This document shows, in pieces, positions 44,654 through 52,811 of a stretch of DNA of 56,709 bases. The notes beneath the pieces were generated by a model, which was given only the letters and a program-made list of their open reading frames with translations, was not told the origin of the DNA and made no database searches. This DNA comes from CAZLNO01 sp964561005. Its GTDB lineage: Bacteria; Pseudomonadota; Alphaproteobacteria; Kiloniellales; Rhodovibrionaceae. Every line of letters starts with the position of its first letter. Position 1 is the stretch's first letter. The stretch is from the NCBI GenBank assembly GCA_964561005.1, contig CAZLNO010000011.1, positions 1 to 56,709 on the forward strand, written 5' to 3'. Position numbers and translations under genes: made by a program.

Positions 44654-46108
44654 TCAGCCGGTACCCTCTCCCGACTTGGCCAGCGGCACGGCGACGAACT
44701 GCGCCTGGTTGCCGCGCCGGACCAGAAGGACCAGACCGTCGGCGTCCTGATTCACGGCCTTGCGCACGATCCGACGGAACTCCCCGGCGCCGCCGACCGG
44801 GGTTTGGCCGACCCGCGCGATCACGTCACCCGGTCGGATACCGCGACTGGCCGCCGGACCCCCGCGCGCCACGGCGACCACGACCGCGCCGTTGACGTCC
44901 GAGGGCAGGCCGAATTCCTCCAGCACCTGCGGCTCGGCCGGGGCGACCTTCAGGCCCAGGGCGCGGGCGACCTGCTTGCTGGGCTGGTCGGCCTGCGCCA
45001 TCCGGCCCTCCGACATCCGGCCGAGCTCGACCTCGACCGTGCGGGTTTCGCCGTTGCGCCAGATTTTCAGTTCGACGCTCTCGCCGGGGTCGCGCTGGGA
45101 CACCATCCAGGCCAGTTGACCGGCGTCCTTGACGGGACTGCCGTTGAGCGACAGCACGACATCGCCGGACTTCAGGCCGGCCTTGGCGGCGGGGCTGCCG
45201 CTGGAGACGCTGCCGATCAGCGCGCCCTTCTCGTTCGGCAGGTTCAGGCCTTTGGCCAGGTCACTGGTCAACGGCTGAACCGACACTCCCAGCCAGCCGC
45301 GCACGACCTCGCCGTTCTCTCGAAGCTCGGCGATGATCGGCCGGGCCACCTTGGATGGCAGGGCGAAGGCCACGCCGACGTTGCCGCCGCTGGGCGATAG
45401 GATGGCGGTGTTCACGCCGACCACCTTGCCGTCCAGATTGAACAGCGGGCCGCCGGAGTTGCCCTTGTTGATCGCGGTGTCGGTCTGGATGAAGCGGCTG
45501 TACGGCCCGGCGTTGATGTCGCGGCCGCGCGCCGAAACGATGCCGGCGGTGACCGAGCCGCCCAGGCCGAAGGGGTTGCCGATCGCCAGCACCCAGTCGC
45601 CGATTTGCGCCTTGGTCGAGTCGCCCCAGTCGACCTCCGGCAGCTTGCGGTCGGTCTCGACCTTGAGCAGGGCCAGATCGGTCTTGGGGTCGCTGCCGAC
45701 GACCTTCGCCTGGAGGCGGCTGTCGTCGTGCAGGATCACCGTGACCTCGTCCGCCTCGCGGATGACGTGGTGGTTGGTCACGACGTAGCCGTCGCCGTCG
45801 ATGACGAAGCCCGAGCCGAGCGAGCGCAGTTGCCGCTCGGGCCCGTCTCCCGTGCCGGGCAAGCCCTCGAAGAACTTCCGCAGCGGATGGCCGGGCGGGA
45901 GCTGGCCGAGCGGGCTGCCGCCCTCGCCTTCGACGGTCTTGCGGGTCGAGATATTCACGACGGCGGGCATGACGTCCTTGGCGACCGGCGCGAAGCTCCG
46001 CGGCACCTCGCGGGCCTCTGCCGCGCCTGTCCCCGCGCCGGCGCCCAAGGTCAGGGCCGCGACGGCGAGGGCGCACGCCAGCGCCTTGGAAACGCGATCA
46101 GATCGCAT
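44654..46108 (-). CDS. degP: Periplasmic serine endoprotease, DegP/HtrA (Do) family
   Basis: The 484-residue protein has a signal peptide (to about AAEA, residue 32), a trypsin-like domain with the triad His114 (TNHHV), Asp144 (PKTDLALL) and Ser218 (KGNSGGP), then two PDZ domains (about 275-365 and 395-480; GDVVLSLNGSPV, RPGDVIARVGQTPV). It degrades or refolds misfolded envelope proteins. The start at 46106-46108 is the one that puts the signal peptide first. YjbQ is encoded upstream on the same strand, 125 bp away. Confidence 0.95.
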   Translation of the reverse strand: MRSDRVSKALACALAVAALTLGAGAGTGAAEAREVPRSFAPVAKDVMPAVVNISTRKTVEGEGGSPLGQLPPGHPLRKFFEGLPGTGDGPERQLRSLGSGFVIDGDGYVVTNHHVIREADEVTVILHDDSRLQAKVVGSDPKTDLALLKVETDRKLPEVDWGDSTKAQIGDWVLAIGNPFGLGGSVTAGIVSARGRDINAGPYSRFIQTDTAINKGNSGGPLFNLDGKVVGVNTAILSPSGGNVGVAFALPSKVARPIIAELRENGEVVRGWLGVSVQPLTSDLAKGLNLPNEKGALIGSVSSGSPAAKAGLKSGDVVLSLNGSPVKDAGQLAWMVSQRDPGESVELKIWRNGETRTVEVELGRMSEGRMAQADQPSKQVARALGLKVAPAEPQVLEEFGLPSDVNGAVVVAVARGGPAASRGIRPGDVIARVGQTPVGGAGEFRRIVRKAVNQDADGLVLLVRRGNQAQFVAVPLAKSGEGTG

Positions 46109-46233
46109 CGAGCAGTCTCCTCTTCGATCGGGGTGGGATGGCGCTTGGATTCCGGGCACCAACGACCGCGCGCGGCCAAGGTTCCACCCACGCGGCGCGG
46201 GCGTTGATCGTCGCGGCGGGCAAAGCGCGAGCG

Positions 46234-46653
46234 TCAGGCGCCGAGGAGGTGCAGCGCGAGGTGGCGGGTCTTGGGGTTCTCGCGATGCTCGAACAGGAAG
46301 ATCCCCTGGTAGCGGCCCAGCATCATCCGCTCTCCGCGCACGGGGATCGCCAGGTGCGTCTGGGTCAGGGCCGCCCGGATGTGGGCCGGCTGGTCGTCGG
46401 CGCCCTCGGCGATGTGGCGGTAGAGCGAGGTGTCCTCCCTCACGAGCTGGCGGAAGAAATCCAGCATGTCGTGCTGGACGTCGGGGTCGATGTTCTCCTG
46501 GATCAGCAGCGAGGCGGAGGTGTGGCGCAGGAACACCGTCAGCAGGCCGTCCGCCAGGCCCTGCCGCGCCACCCAGTCGGCAATCTTCCCGGTAACTTCG
46601 TAAAAGCCCTGGCCGCGCGTGCGCACCGTGATCTCGTCGATCGCCTGCCGCAT
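46234..46653 (-). CDS. yjbQ: YjbQ family protein (UPF0047)
   Basis: The 139-residue protein has the UPF0047 blocks GLLTVFLRHTSASLLIQEN, DPDVQHDMLDFFRQLV and the C-terminal GRYQGIFLFEHRENPKTRHL. The His/Glu/Asp pattern forms a metal site. E. coli YjbQ shows thiamine-phosphate synthase side activity, so the true role is unsettled. Full length. It probably has its own promoter in the space before the higBA module. Confidence 0.9.
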   Translation of the reverse strand: MRQAIDEITVRTRGQGFYEVTGKIADWVARQGLADGLLTVFLRHTSASLLIQENIDPDVQHDMLDFFRQLVREDTSLYRHIAEGADDQPAHIRAALTQTHLAIPVRGERMMLGRYQGIFLFEHRENPKTRHLALHLLGA

Positions 46654-46802
46654 GGCCGCTTCCTTTCGACGTGCGTGGTCTTCCCAATCCTTCAGACATG
46701 GTGAGCGGGAGCACCGGCGGCATCCCCGCTAAAAGAGAACTTCGGGGAAACGGACGTCGACGCAAAACGACCTTTCCGCGCTTGCCTTTGCGCCCACCGT
46801 TT

Positions 46803-46819
46803 GTTACCTATACGGTAAC
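46803..46819. promoter_or_regulatory. Operator of the higBA module
   Basis: A perfect inverted repeat GTTACC-TATAC-GGTAAC ends 14 bp before the higB start. Its centre looks like a -10 box, so repressor binding would block the promoter. This is the usual autoregulation site for a HigA antitoxin. Confidence 0.7.
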
Positions 46820-46833
46820 GGCGCGAGGGCGGA

Positions 46834-47112
46834 ATGCCGATCGAGCAGATCAAGCACAAAGGCCTGCGAGAGCTTTTCGAGAAGGGTCGGACCGGAAAGA
46901 TCAACAAAACGTATCACAAGAACTGCCTGATGATCCTGGACCTACTGGATGCAATTTCGAATCTGGGCGACTGTCATGGCGTGAAGAACTTCCACGAACT
47001 GTTTGGAAACCGCAAGGGTGAGTTCTCGATGAACGTCTCTGGCAACTACTGCATCACCTTTACGTTTGACGGAGAGAACGTCACCGTCCTGGGCTTTGAG
47101 GACTATCATTGA
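46834..47112 (+). CDS. higB: HigB-type toxin (RelE/ParE family)
   Basis: The 92-residue protein has HigB features: KGLRELFEKGRTGKINKTYH near the N terminus, KNFHELFGNRKGEFSMNVSG in the middle and a C-terminal VLGFEDYH, as in host-inhibition toxins that cleave mRNA on the ribosome. It precedes its antitoxin, the reversed order typical of hig loci. GC is lower than in neighbours (46680-47110). The stop TGA at 47110-47112 overlaps a TTG antitoxin start. Confidence 0.88.
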   Translation: MPIEQIKHKGLRELFEKGRTGKINKTYHKNCLMILDLLDAISNLGDCHGVKNFHELFGNRKGEFSMNVSGNYCITFTFDGENVTVLGFEDYH

Positions 47113-47423
47113 CGGCCAGATTGAATCGAACGATGCGGCGGCCGACACCGCCCGGTATGATCCTGACGGAGATGTATCTGAAGCCCCGCGGGGTCTCGCT
47201 TAGCAAGCTCGCCGAGACGATCGGCGTGAGTCGCAAGCACATGAGCCGGATCGCGAACGGCCACGTGGCGCTGGAGCCCGTGGTTGCCGCACGCATCGCG
47301 AAGGTATTGGGGACCTCGGCGGAACTCTGGATCAATCTCCAAGCCAAGGTTGACGCCTATGACGCCCAGAATGCCGTGAAGGATTGGACCCCGCCGGTCA
47401 CCTTTCCGCCGGCCGCGGCGTAG
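47109..47423 (+). CDS. higA: HigA-type antitoxin (XRE family)
   Basis: The 104-residue helix-turn-helix protein begins (after the TTG) TARLNRTMRRPTPPGMILTE and contains SLSKLAETIGVSRKHMSRIA, the HTH, and GTSAELWINLQAKVDAYDAQ, the HigA C-terminal helix. The TTG at 47109 overlaps the toxin stop and has GAGG upstream; an ATG at 47133 is the alternative. It neutralises HigB and represses the operon through the 46803 operator. Confidence 0.87.
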   Translation: MTARLNRTMRRPTPPGMILTEMYLKPRGVSLSKLAETIGVSRKHMSRIANGHVALEPVVAARIAKVLGTSAELWINLQAKVDAYDAQNAVKDWTPPVTFPPAAA

Positions 47424-47559
47424 AGCACGATCCTGGTGGAGCCGAGGCGTCCGGACTTGCTTTTCGCGGGGCGACCGACAGTTCATGGTAAGCCGGTGAA
47501 TCGCGAAATGTGCCTTAATTGTTCTTGCTCCGTGCTCTCCAGCGCGGTAACCTTCGTTG

Positions 47560-48654
47560 ATGACCGCGAAGCCAGGAAAACAGGCGCGCAAGGGCCGGGG
47601 CGCCGTCTCCAACGCCGCCAGCACGCGCTTCACCGCGCTGGGCCGCGAAGCGGCGGATGACGGCTGGGACCTGCCGGACCCGGACGGCGAGCGTCGGCCG
47701 GAGACCGTGGTGGGCCGGGATAGCGCCCGCCGCGTCATCACCCGCAACCAGTCGCCGGACGTGCCGTTCGACCGCTCGATCAATCCCTACAAGGGCTGCG
47801 AGCACGGCTGCATCTACTGCTTCGCGCGGCCGACGCACGCCTATCTCGACCTCTCGCCGGGCCTGGACTTCGAGACCCGCATCTTCGCCAAGGAGGACGC
47901 GCCCGAGCTGCTGCGCCGGGAGCTGGCGAAACCGTCCTACCGCCCCGACGTCATCGCGCTGGGCGCCAACACCGATCCCTACCAGCCGGTCGAGCGGCGC
48001 CTGCGCATCACGCGCGGCGTGCTGGAGGTGTTGGCCGAAGCGAACCATCCGGTCTGCATCGTCACCAAGTCGGCGACGGTCGTCCGCGACCTCGACATCC
48101 TGAAGCCGATGGCGGCAAAGCGCCTCGCGCGCGTCATGGTCTCGGTGACCACGCTGGACCACGCCCTGGCGCGCAAGCTGGAGCCGCGGGCGCCGACGGC
48201 GGCCCGCCGGCTGGAGGCGATCGCCGCGCTGTCGGAGGCCGGGGTGGCGACCGGCGTGCTGGCGGCGCCGATGATCCCGGCGCTCAACGACAGCGAGCTG
48301 GAGAAGATCCTGGCGGCGGCCGCGGAACGGGGCGCGCGCAGCGCCGGCTACGTCATGCTGCGCCTGCCGCACGAGATCAAGGACCTCTTCGCCGAGTGGC
48401 TGGACGTCCACTATCCCGACCGCAAGGAGCACGTGCTCAACCTGGTGCGCCAGGCGCGCGGCGGCGGGCTCTACGACCCGGCCTGGGGCGCCCGGCTGAA
48501 GGGCAAGGGCGCCTACGCCGACATGATGGCGCGCCGCTTCAAGGTCGCCTGTCGCCGCCACGGCCTGAACACCGACCGCTACGACCTGGACACGGCGCAG
48601 TTCCGCGCGCCGGGCAAGGACGGCCGGCAGATGGCCCTGTTCGAGCGATTCTGA
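47560..48654 (+). CDS. PA0069 family radical SAM protein
   Basis: The 364-residue protein has the radical-SAM CxxxCxxC in NPYKGCEHGCIYCFARP (about residues 76-92). Its layout is that of the PA0069/SplB-like group: RNQSPDVPFDRSINPYKG upstream, then ALGANTDPYQPVERRLRITR, VTKSATVVRDLDIL and LPHEIKDLFAEWLD. The chemistry of this group is unassigned. The ATG at 47560 follows a TTG that could also start. It is followed by a repeat-rich spacer and rnhB. Confidence 0.9.
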   Translation: MTAKPGKQARKGRGAVSNAASTRFTALGREAADDGWDLPDPDGERRPETVVGRDSARRVITRNQSPDVPFDRSINPYKGCEHGCIYCFARPTHAYLDLSPGLDFETRIFAKEDAPELLRRELAKPSYRPDVIALGANTDPYQPVERRLRITRGVLEVLAEANHPVCIVTKSATVVRDLDILKPMAAKRLARVMVSVTTLDHALARKLEPRAPTAARRLEAIAALSEAGVATGVLAAPMIPALNDSELEKILAAAAERGARSAGYVMLRLPHEIKDLFAEWLDVHYPDRKEHVLNLVRQARGGGLYDPAWGARLKGKGAYADMMARRFKVACRRHGLNTDRYDLDTAQFRAPGKDGRQMALFERF

Positions 48655-48659
48655 CGCGC

Positions 48660-48793
48660 CTGGCGGCGCGTCCCCCTCCCTGTCCCTCCCCCAATGGGGC
48701 GGGGACATCGTCACGAATGTCCGTGTCTGCTCAGCTCCAGTCCCTTCCCCCTTGGGGGAAGGCTAGGATGGGGGACGCGCCGGCAGGCGCGTC
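48660..48793. repeat. BIME-like palindromic repeat pair (locus B)
   Basis: Module 2 (GCGCGTCCCCCTCCCTG, then CTCCCCC and GGGG) comes first. Module 1 follows, with a perfect 9-bp stem CCTTCCCCC/GGGGGAAGG (48743-48762), then GGATGGGGGACGCGCC and its mirror GGCGCGTC (48774-48793). Module 2 resembles the reverse complement of module 1. The pair matches locus A at 37714-37839 in opposite order. Confidence 0.6.
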
Positions 48794-48869
48794 ACGGGCC
48801 GTGAGCGCCTTGCGCCCGCCCGACCCGCCCGGCAAGCTCTTCGCCAGCAGGGGAGGGGAGGAGTCGGGC

Positions 48870-49490
48870 ATGGCGCTGGACTTCGCGCGGGAGTGGGCGG
48901 CGGGGACCGCCAAGGGGCGGATCGTCTGCGGCGTGGACGAGGTGGGCCGCGGGCCGCTGGCGGGGCCGGTGGTGGCCGCGGCGGTCGTGCTGCGCGTCGA
49001 GGCGCTGCCGCGCGAGCTGCTGGGCCGGCTGGGCGATTCCAAGACGCTGCGGCCGGAGCTGCGCGCCGAGCTGGCGGCGGCGATCCGCGAGAGCTGCGCC
49101 GTCGGCCTGGGCGAGGCCTCGGTGGCGGAGATCGACACCTGGAACATCCTCAACGCCAGCCACCTGGCGATGGGCCGCGCCGTGGCGGCGCTCGGGCTCG
49201 CGCCCGACCTGGCGCTGGTGGACGGCAACCGCGCGCCGGCGCTGGACTGCCCGGCCGAGTGCGTGGTCGGCGGCGACGCCACGGTGCTCTCCATCGCCGC
49301 CGCCTCGATCGTCGCCAAGGTGGCCCGCGACACGCAAATGGATGCGCTGGCCGAGGCCTGCCCCGGCTACGGCTGGGAGCGCAACCGCGGCTACGGCACC
49401 GCCGAGCACCTGGCCGGGCTGGAACGCCTGGGCGTCAGCGACCACCACCGCCGCTCGTTCAAGCCGGTGCGCGAGCGGCTCGCGCGCTGA
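48870..49490 (+). CDS. rnhB: Ribonuclease HII
   Basis: The 206-residue RNase HII removes ribonucleotides from DNA and RNA primers. It has the N-terminal GVDEVGRGPLAGPV (catalytic Asp-Glu, about 20-33), LGDSKTL, ALVDGNRAP with the third acidic residue, and SIAAASIVAKVARD. The C-terminal SDHHRRSFKPVRE is also conserved. GGAGG precedes the ATG at 48870. ccrM follows 85 bp downstream, an arrangement conserved in alphaproteobacteria. Confidence 0.95.
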   Translation: MALDFAREWAAGTAKGRIVCGVDEVGRGPLAGPVVAAAVVLRVEALPRELLGRLGDSKTLRPELRAELAAAIRESCAVGLGEASVAEIDTWNILNASHLAMGRAVAALGLAPDLALVDGNRAPALDCPAECVVGGDATVLSIAAASIVAKVARDTQMDALAEACPGYGWERNRGYGTAEHLAGLERLGVSDHHRRSFKPVRERLAR

Positions 49491-49513
49491 GGCGTCTTCC
49501 CGCGCTTGACGGC

Positions 49514-49529
49514 GACTCCGGGCTGACTC
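49514..49529. promoter_or_regulatory. Two GANTC methylation sites upstream of ccrM
   Basis: GACTC occurs at 49514-49518 and 49525-49529, 47-62 bp before the ccrM start. These are targets of CcrM itself. In Caulobacter two such sites in the ccrM leader make transcription depend on methylation state, so the same feedback is likely here. Confidence 0.6.
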
Positions 49530-49575
49530 AGACTTTTGCCTCGCGTCGCAGGTGCCGTGAGGGGGGACTATCGTC

Positions 49576-50706
49576 ATGCCGCGCCGTTCCGGGACGGGCG
49601 CACCGCCCGCGTCCGCCAAGGGCAGCCAACTGCATATCGAGACCGGCCGCGTCCGCGTGGGCGACTGCATCGGCGGCATGCGCGCCCTGCCGGCCGGCGC
49701 GGCCGACATGGTCTTCGCCGACCCGCCCTACAATCTCCAGCTCGAAGGGGAGCTGCACCGCCCCAACCAGACCCGCGTCGACGGCGTGGAGGAGGACTGG
49801 GACCAGTTCGACAGCCTGGAGGCCTACGACGCCTTCACCCGCGACTGGCTGTCCGCCGCGCGCCACGCGCTGAAGGACGACGGCACGCTCTGGGTCATCG
49901 GCAGCTACCACAACATCTTCCGCGTCGGCGCCATCCTCCAGGACCTGGGCTTCTGGATCCTGAACGACGTGGTCTGGCGCAAGTCCAACCCCATGCCGAA
50001 CTTCCGCGGGCGGCGCTTCACCAACGCGCACGAGACCCTGATCTGGGCGGCCAAGCAGCGCGACGCGCGCTACACCTTCAACTACAAGTCCATGAAGGCG
50101 CTGAACGACGACCTGCAGATGCGCAGCGACTGGTACATCCCGATCTGCGGCGGCGCCGAGCGCCTGAAGCATGTCGACGGTCGCAAGGCGCATCCGACGC
50201 AAAAGCCGGAGGCGCTGCTGCACCGGGTCGTCCTGGCCTCGACCCAGCCGGGCGACCTCGTTCTGGACCCCTTCATGGGCAGCGGCACCACCGGGGCGGT
50301 GGCGAAGCGGCTGCGCCGGCGCTGGCTCGGCTTCGAGATGGACGAGGCCTATGCCGCGATGGCCCGCGCGCGCATCGACAAGGTGCGGCCGGTTGAGGAC
50401 GACTCCCTGGTGGAACTCCAGTCCAAGCAGGAGGCCCGGCGCATCCCCTTCGGCTGGCTGGTCGAGCGCGGCCTGCTGGAGCCGGGCACGGTGCTCTACG
50501 GCGGTCCCCAGGGCCAGTGGACCGCCCGCGTGCGCGCCGACGGCACCCTGGTCAGCGCCGAGGCCAGGGGCTCCATCCACCAGGTCGGCGCCCAGGTCCA
50601 GGGCGCGCCGAGCTGCAACGGCTGGTCGTTCTGGCACCTCGACGTCGAGGGCCAGCGCGTGCCCATCGACGTCCTGCGCCAGAAGCTGCGGGCGGAGCTG
50701 GGGTGA
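49576..50706 (+). CDS. ccrM: Cell-cycle-regulated GANTC DNA adenine methyltransferase
   Basis: The 376-residue beta-class N6-adenine methyltransferase has the catalytic motif FADPPYNLQL (about 48-57) before the SAM-binding DPFMGSGTTG (about 232), the order of the beta class. Target-recognition landmarks include NFRGRRFTNAHETLIWA and HPTQKPEALLHRV. The C-terminal RAMA-like domain (about 285-376) ends GWSFWHLDVEGQRVPIDVLR, as in CcrM. It methylates GANTC after replication. Leader GANTC sites suggest autoregulation. Fully intact. Confidence 0.96.
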   Translation: MPRRSGTGAPPASAKGSQLHIETGRVRVGDCIGGMRALPAGAADMVFADPPYNLQLEGELHRPNQTRVDGVEEDWDQFDSLEAYDAFTRDWLSAARHALKDDGTLWVIGSYHNIFRVGAILQDLGFWILNDVVWRKSNPMPNFRGRRFTNAHETLIWAAKQRDARYTFNYKSMKALNDDLQMRSDWYIPICGGAERLKHVDGRKAHPTQKPEALLHRVVLASTQPGDLVLDPFMGSGTTGAVAKRLRRRWLGFEMDEAYAAMARARIDKVRPVEDDSLVELQSKQEARRIPFGWLVERGLLEPGTVLYGGPQGQWTARVRADGTLVSAEARGSIHQVGAQVQGAPSCNGWSFWHLDVEGQRVPIDVLRQKLRAELG

Positions 50707-50722
50707 TGGGGCTTGCCGATCC

Positions 50723-50738
50723 GTATCAAATCTGATAC
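50723..50738. promoter_or_regulatory. Operator of the second toxin-antitoxin module
   Basis: Perfect inverted repeat GTATCA-AATC-TGATAC, ending 3 bp before the toxin ATG at 50742. It is placed to overlap the promoter or ribosome site and is the likely binding site of the XRE antitoxin. Confidence 0.65.
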
Positions 50739-50741
50739 AGC

Positions 50742-51086
50742 ATGATGTCGAAGCGGCTCCTTGCCACGTTCTATCGGACGGCCGGTGGCCGCGAGCCGGT
50801 GCGCGAGTGGCTGAAGGCGCTCCGGAAGGCCGACCGGGCGCGGATCGGCGCTGACATCAAAACCGTGGAGTTCGGATGGCCCATCGGAATGCCGACGTGC
50901 CGCGCTCTGGGCGACGGTCTCTACGAGGTTCGCAGTGCTCTGGACAGTCGCACCGCGCGCGTCCTGTTCTGCATTCTGGACCATCGGATGATTCTGCTGC
51001 ACGGCTTCATCAAGAAATCGCAAAATATGCCGCCTGCCGATCTCAGGCTGGCGCGGCAAAGACAGGCGGAACTGAACGAAAAATGA
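50742..51086 (+). CDS. RelE/HigB-like toxin (phage Gp49 family)
   Basis: The 114-residue protein matches the Gp49/HigB toxin layout: RLLATFYRTAGGREPVREWL, KTVEFGWPIGMPTCRALGDG, LYEVRSALDSRTARVLFCIL and the C-terminal LLHGFIKKSQNMPPADLRLA. It is expected to cleave ribosome-bound mRNA. Two consecutive ATG codons (50742, 50745) could start it. Its TGA overlaps the antitoxin ATG (ATGA). It lies 35 bp after ccrM but has its own operator. Confidence 0.88.
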   Translation: MMSKRLLATFYRTAGGREPVREWLKALRKADRARIGADIKTVEFGWPIGMPTCRALGDGLYEVRSALDSRTARVLFCILDHRMILLHGFIKKSQNMPPADLRLARQRQAELNEK

Positions 51087-51397
51087 CACAAAAGTGTAAT
51101 AGCACGCACGTCGGAACGACCCTCGACGATTTCCTGGCCGAGGAAGGTCTTTTTGAGGAAGCGACGGCCCTGGCCGTCAAGCGCGTTCTGGCCTGGGAGA
51201 TTTCCCAGGCCATGGAGAAGGAAGAACTCAGCAAGACCGTCATGGCCCGACGAATGGGCACCAGCCGGGCCGCGCTGGATCGTTTGCTGGACCCGGAGAA
51301 CACCTCGGTCACCCTGCATACGCTCGACCGGGCGGCAGCCGCCGTGGGCCGTCGACTGGAGCTGCGCCTGGTCGAGAGCGAGGATGCGGCGACGTGA
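51083..51397 (+). CDS. XRE family antitoxin
   Basis: The 104-residue protein has an HTH, LSKTVMARRMGTSRAALDRL, followed by LDPENTSVTLHTLDRAAAAV and a short C-terminal strand GRRLELRLVE. The N terminus (MTQKCNSTHVGTTLDDFLAE) probably wraps the toxin. The ATG at 51083 overlaps the toxin stop. It completes a toxin-first module like hig/Gp49 pairs. Confidence 0.87.
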   Translation: MTQKCNSTHVGTTLDDFLAEEGLFEEATALAVKRVLAWEISQAMEKEELSKTVMARRMGTSRAALDRLLDPENTSVTLHTLDRAAAAVGRRLELRLVESEDAAT

Positions 51398-51518
51398 AGG
51401 CCGCAGTCAGCAGATAACTGGGTAAACATGCCGCGCCGCATCGCCGTGGAGCCGGCCGCGTCGGGCTGCTAGGATTACCCCTTAACCAAGAACGGACTCA
51501 CGGCGGGGAGGTCGCGCC

Positions 51519-52643
51519 ATGCTTCGGGAAATCAAGAACGCGTCCCTCGGGCTGAAGGGGGTCCTGGCGGTGCTGCTGGTGCTGCTGCTCGTCGGCTGGG
51601 CGCTGTATTTCGGTCGCGGCGGCGATCTGGAGCAGGCGCGGAACCGCGCCGCGGCGGCCGAGCAGGAAACGGCCTCGGCCGAGGCCGAGCTTCAGAAGGT
51701 GCGGGACCAGCTTCAGACCTTGCGGGCAGCGAACGGCGACCTGGCCGAGGTGGAGGCGCGCACCGCCGAGACGCGGGCCGGGACGGCGCGGCTGGAACGG
51801 CGGCTGACCGTGCTGCACAACAAGCTCATTCCGCGCATTGCCGCCGTGCAGGCCCGCAAGGCGCAGTTCGACGAGATCATGCGGGAGATGGGGGCGGCGG
51901 AGGCCGCGCGAGACGAGGCCGGGCGCGCCGCCGCCGACGCGCTGAGGACCCTGCGCGCCGCCGAGGCGCGGACGCATCGCCTGGAACGGGCGGCGGCGCG
52001 GGCCAACAACCGCCTGATCCCCATGATCGCCGCGATCGAGGTGCGCCGCGAGCAGCTTGACGGCCTGCTGGACGAGGTGGCGGCCAACGAGGCGACGCTG
52101 GCGGAGATCGCCGCCTGGAAGCGGGAGCGGACGACCCGTCTGGCGCGGCTGCGCGATCTGCGCCGCGAGACGACGGTGCGGCACAACCGCCTGGTCGCCC
52201 TGACCGCCGCGGCGGAGGCCCGGCAGGCGCAGGTGCGCGAGGCCATCGCCGAGCTGGAGGCGGCGGAAGACGGCCAAAAGGCCGCCGAATTGGCCGCCTT
52301 CACGGCGGAGCGCCGGGCCGAGGACCTGCGGGCGGTCGTCGCGCAGGCGACGGCCGAGCGCGAGCGGCTGGAGCGCGAGCTGGTGCGCACGCACAACAAG
52401 CTCATCCCGGCCATCGCCGCGGTGGAGGCGCGCCAGGCGCAACTTCGCGAGGTCAGGGACGATATCGTCCAGGCGGAGAGCCGGCTGGTCAACCTGGACG
52501 ACCGCATCGCCGTCCATAGCGAGCGCCTGACCGGCCTGCGCCGCACGGTGCGGGAAGCGAGCAGTCGTCTGCGCGATCTCCGCCATCTGCTGGACATCTC
52601 CGGCGAGGCCGCCCCGCAATCCGCCCGCGCGTCGCTCGAGTAG
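51519..52643 (+). CDS. Membrane-anchored coiled-coil protein with four internal repeats
   Basis: The 374-residue protein has one N-terminal membrane helix (about 12-31, VLAVLLVLLLVGWALYF) and then an almost continuous, Ala/Glu/Arg-rich coiled coil to about residue 355. The motif HNKLIPxIAAVEARQAQL occurs four times, at about 100, 162, 221 and 291, spaced 59-70 residues. The third copy is the most divergent (HNRLVALTAAAEARQAQV). I know no family with this repeat. GGGGAGG precedes the ATG. It probably faces the periplasm or cytoplasm as a rod. Gene stands alone. Confidence 0.8.
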   Translation: MLREIKNASLGLKGVLAVLLVLLLVGWALYFGRGGDLEQARNRAAAAEQETASAEAELQKVRDQLQTLRAANGDLAEVEARTAETRAGTARLERRLTVLHNKLIPRIAAVQARKAQFDEIMREMGAAEAARDEAGRAAADALRTLRAAEARTHRLERAAARANNRLIPMIAAIEVRREQLDGLLDEVAANEATLAEIAAWKRERTTRLARLRDLRRETTVRHNRLVALTAAAEARQAQVREAIAELEAAEDGQKAAELAAFTAERRAEDLRAVVAQATAERERLERELVRTHNKLIPAIAAVEARQAQLREVRDDIVQAESRLVNLDDRIAVHSERLTGLRRTVREASSRLRDLRHLLDISGEAAPQSARASLE

Positions 52644-52724
52644 GCACGAACGGGGGAACCTCGCGCCCGAGATCGCTGCCGAAACCTCCGAATCGGAGAG
52701 GACAGCGGACATAGTTGATTCGTA

Positions 52725-52737
52725 CGGCAAATTGCCG
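52725..52737. promoter_or_regulatory. Candidate operator of the tacAT module
   Basis: The 13-base palindrome CGGCAA-A-TTGCCG lies 74 bp before the antitoxin start. A second, shorter inverted repeat CTCCG/CGGAG is at 52686-52698. Either could be the binding site of the ribbon-helix-helix antitoxin. Confidence 0.4.
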
Positions 52738-52811
52738 CACATAATGTCCTGCATCGAGTAGGTGGTCGCGGCCCCGATGACCACGGTGCGCGCGGGTGAT
52801 GGGAGGAGGAC

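Noticed and set aside
44654..46765. DegP extended to about 700 residues
   Set aside because: The upstream part is a shadow of yjbQ; the signal peptide begins at 46108.
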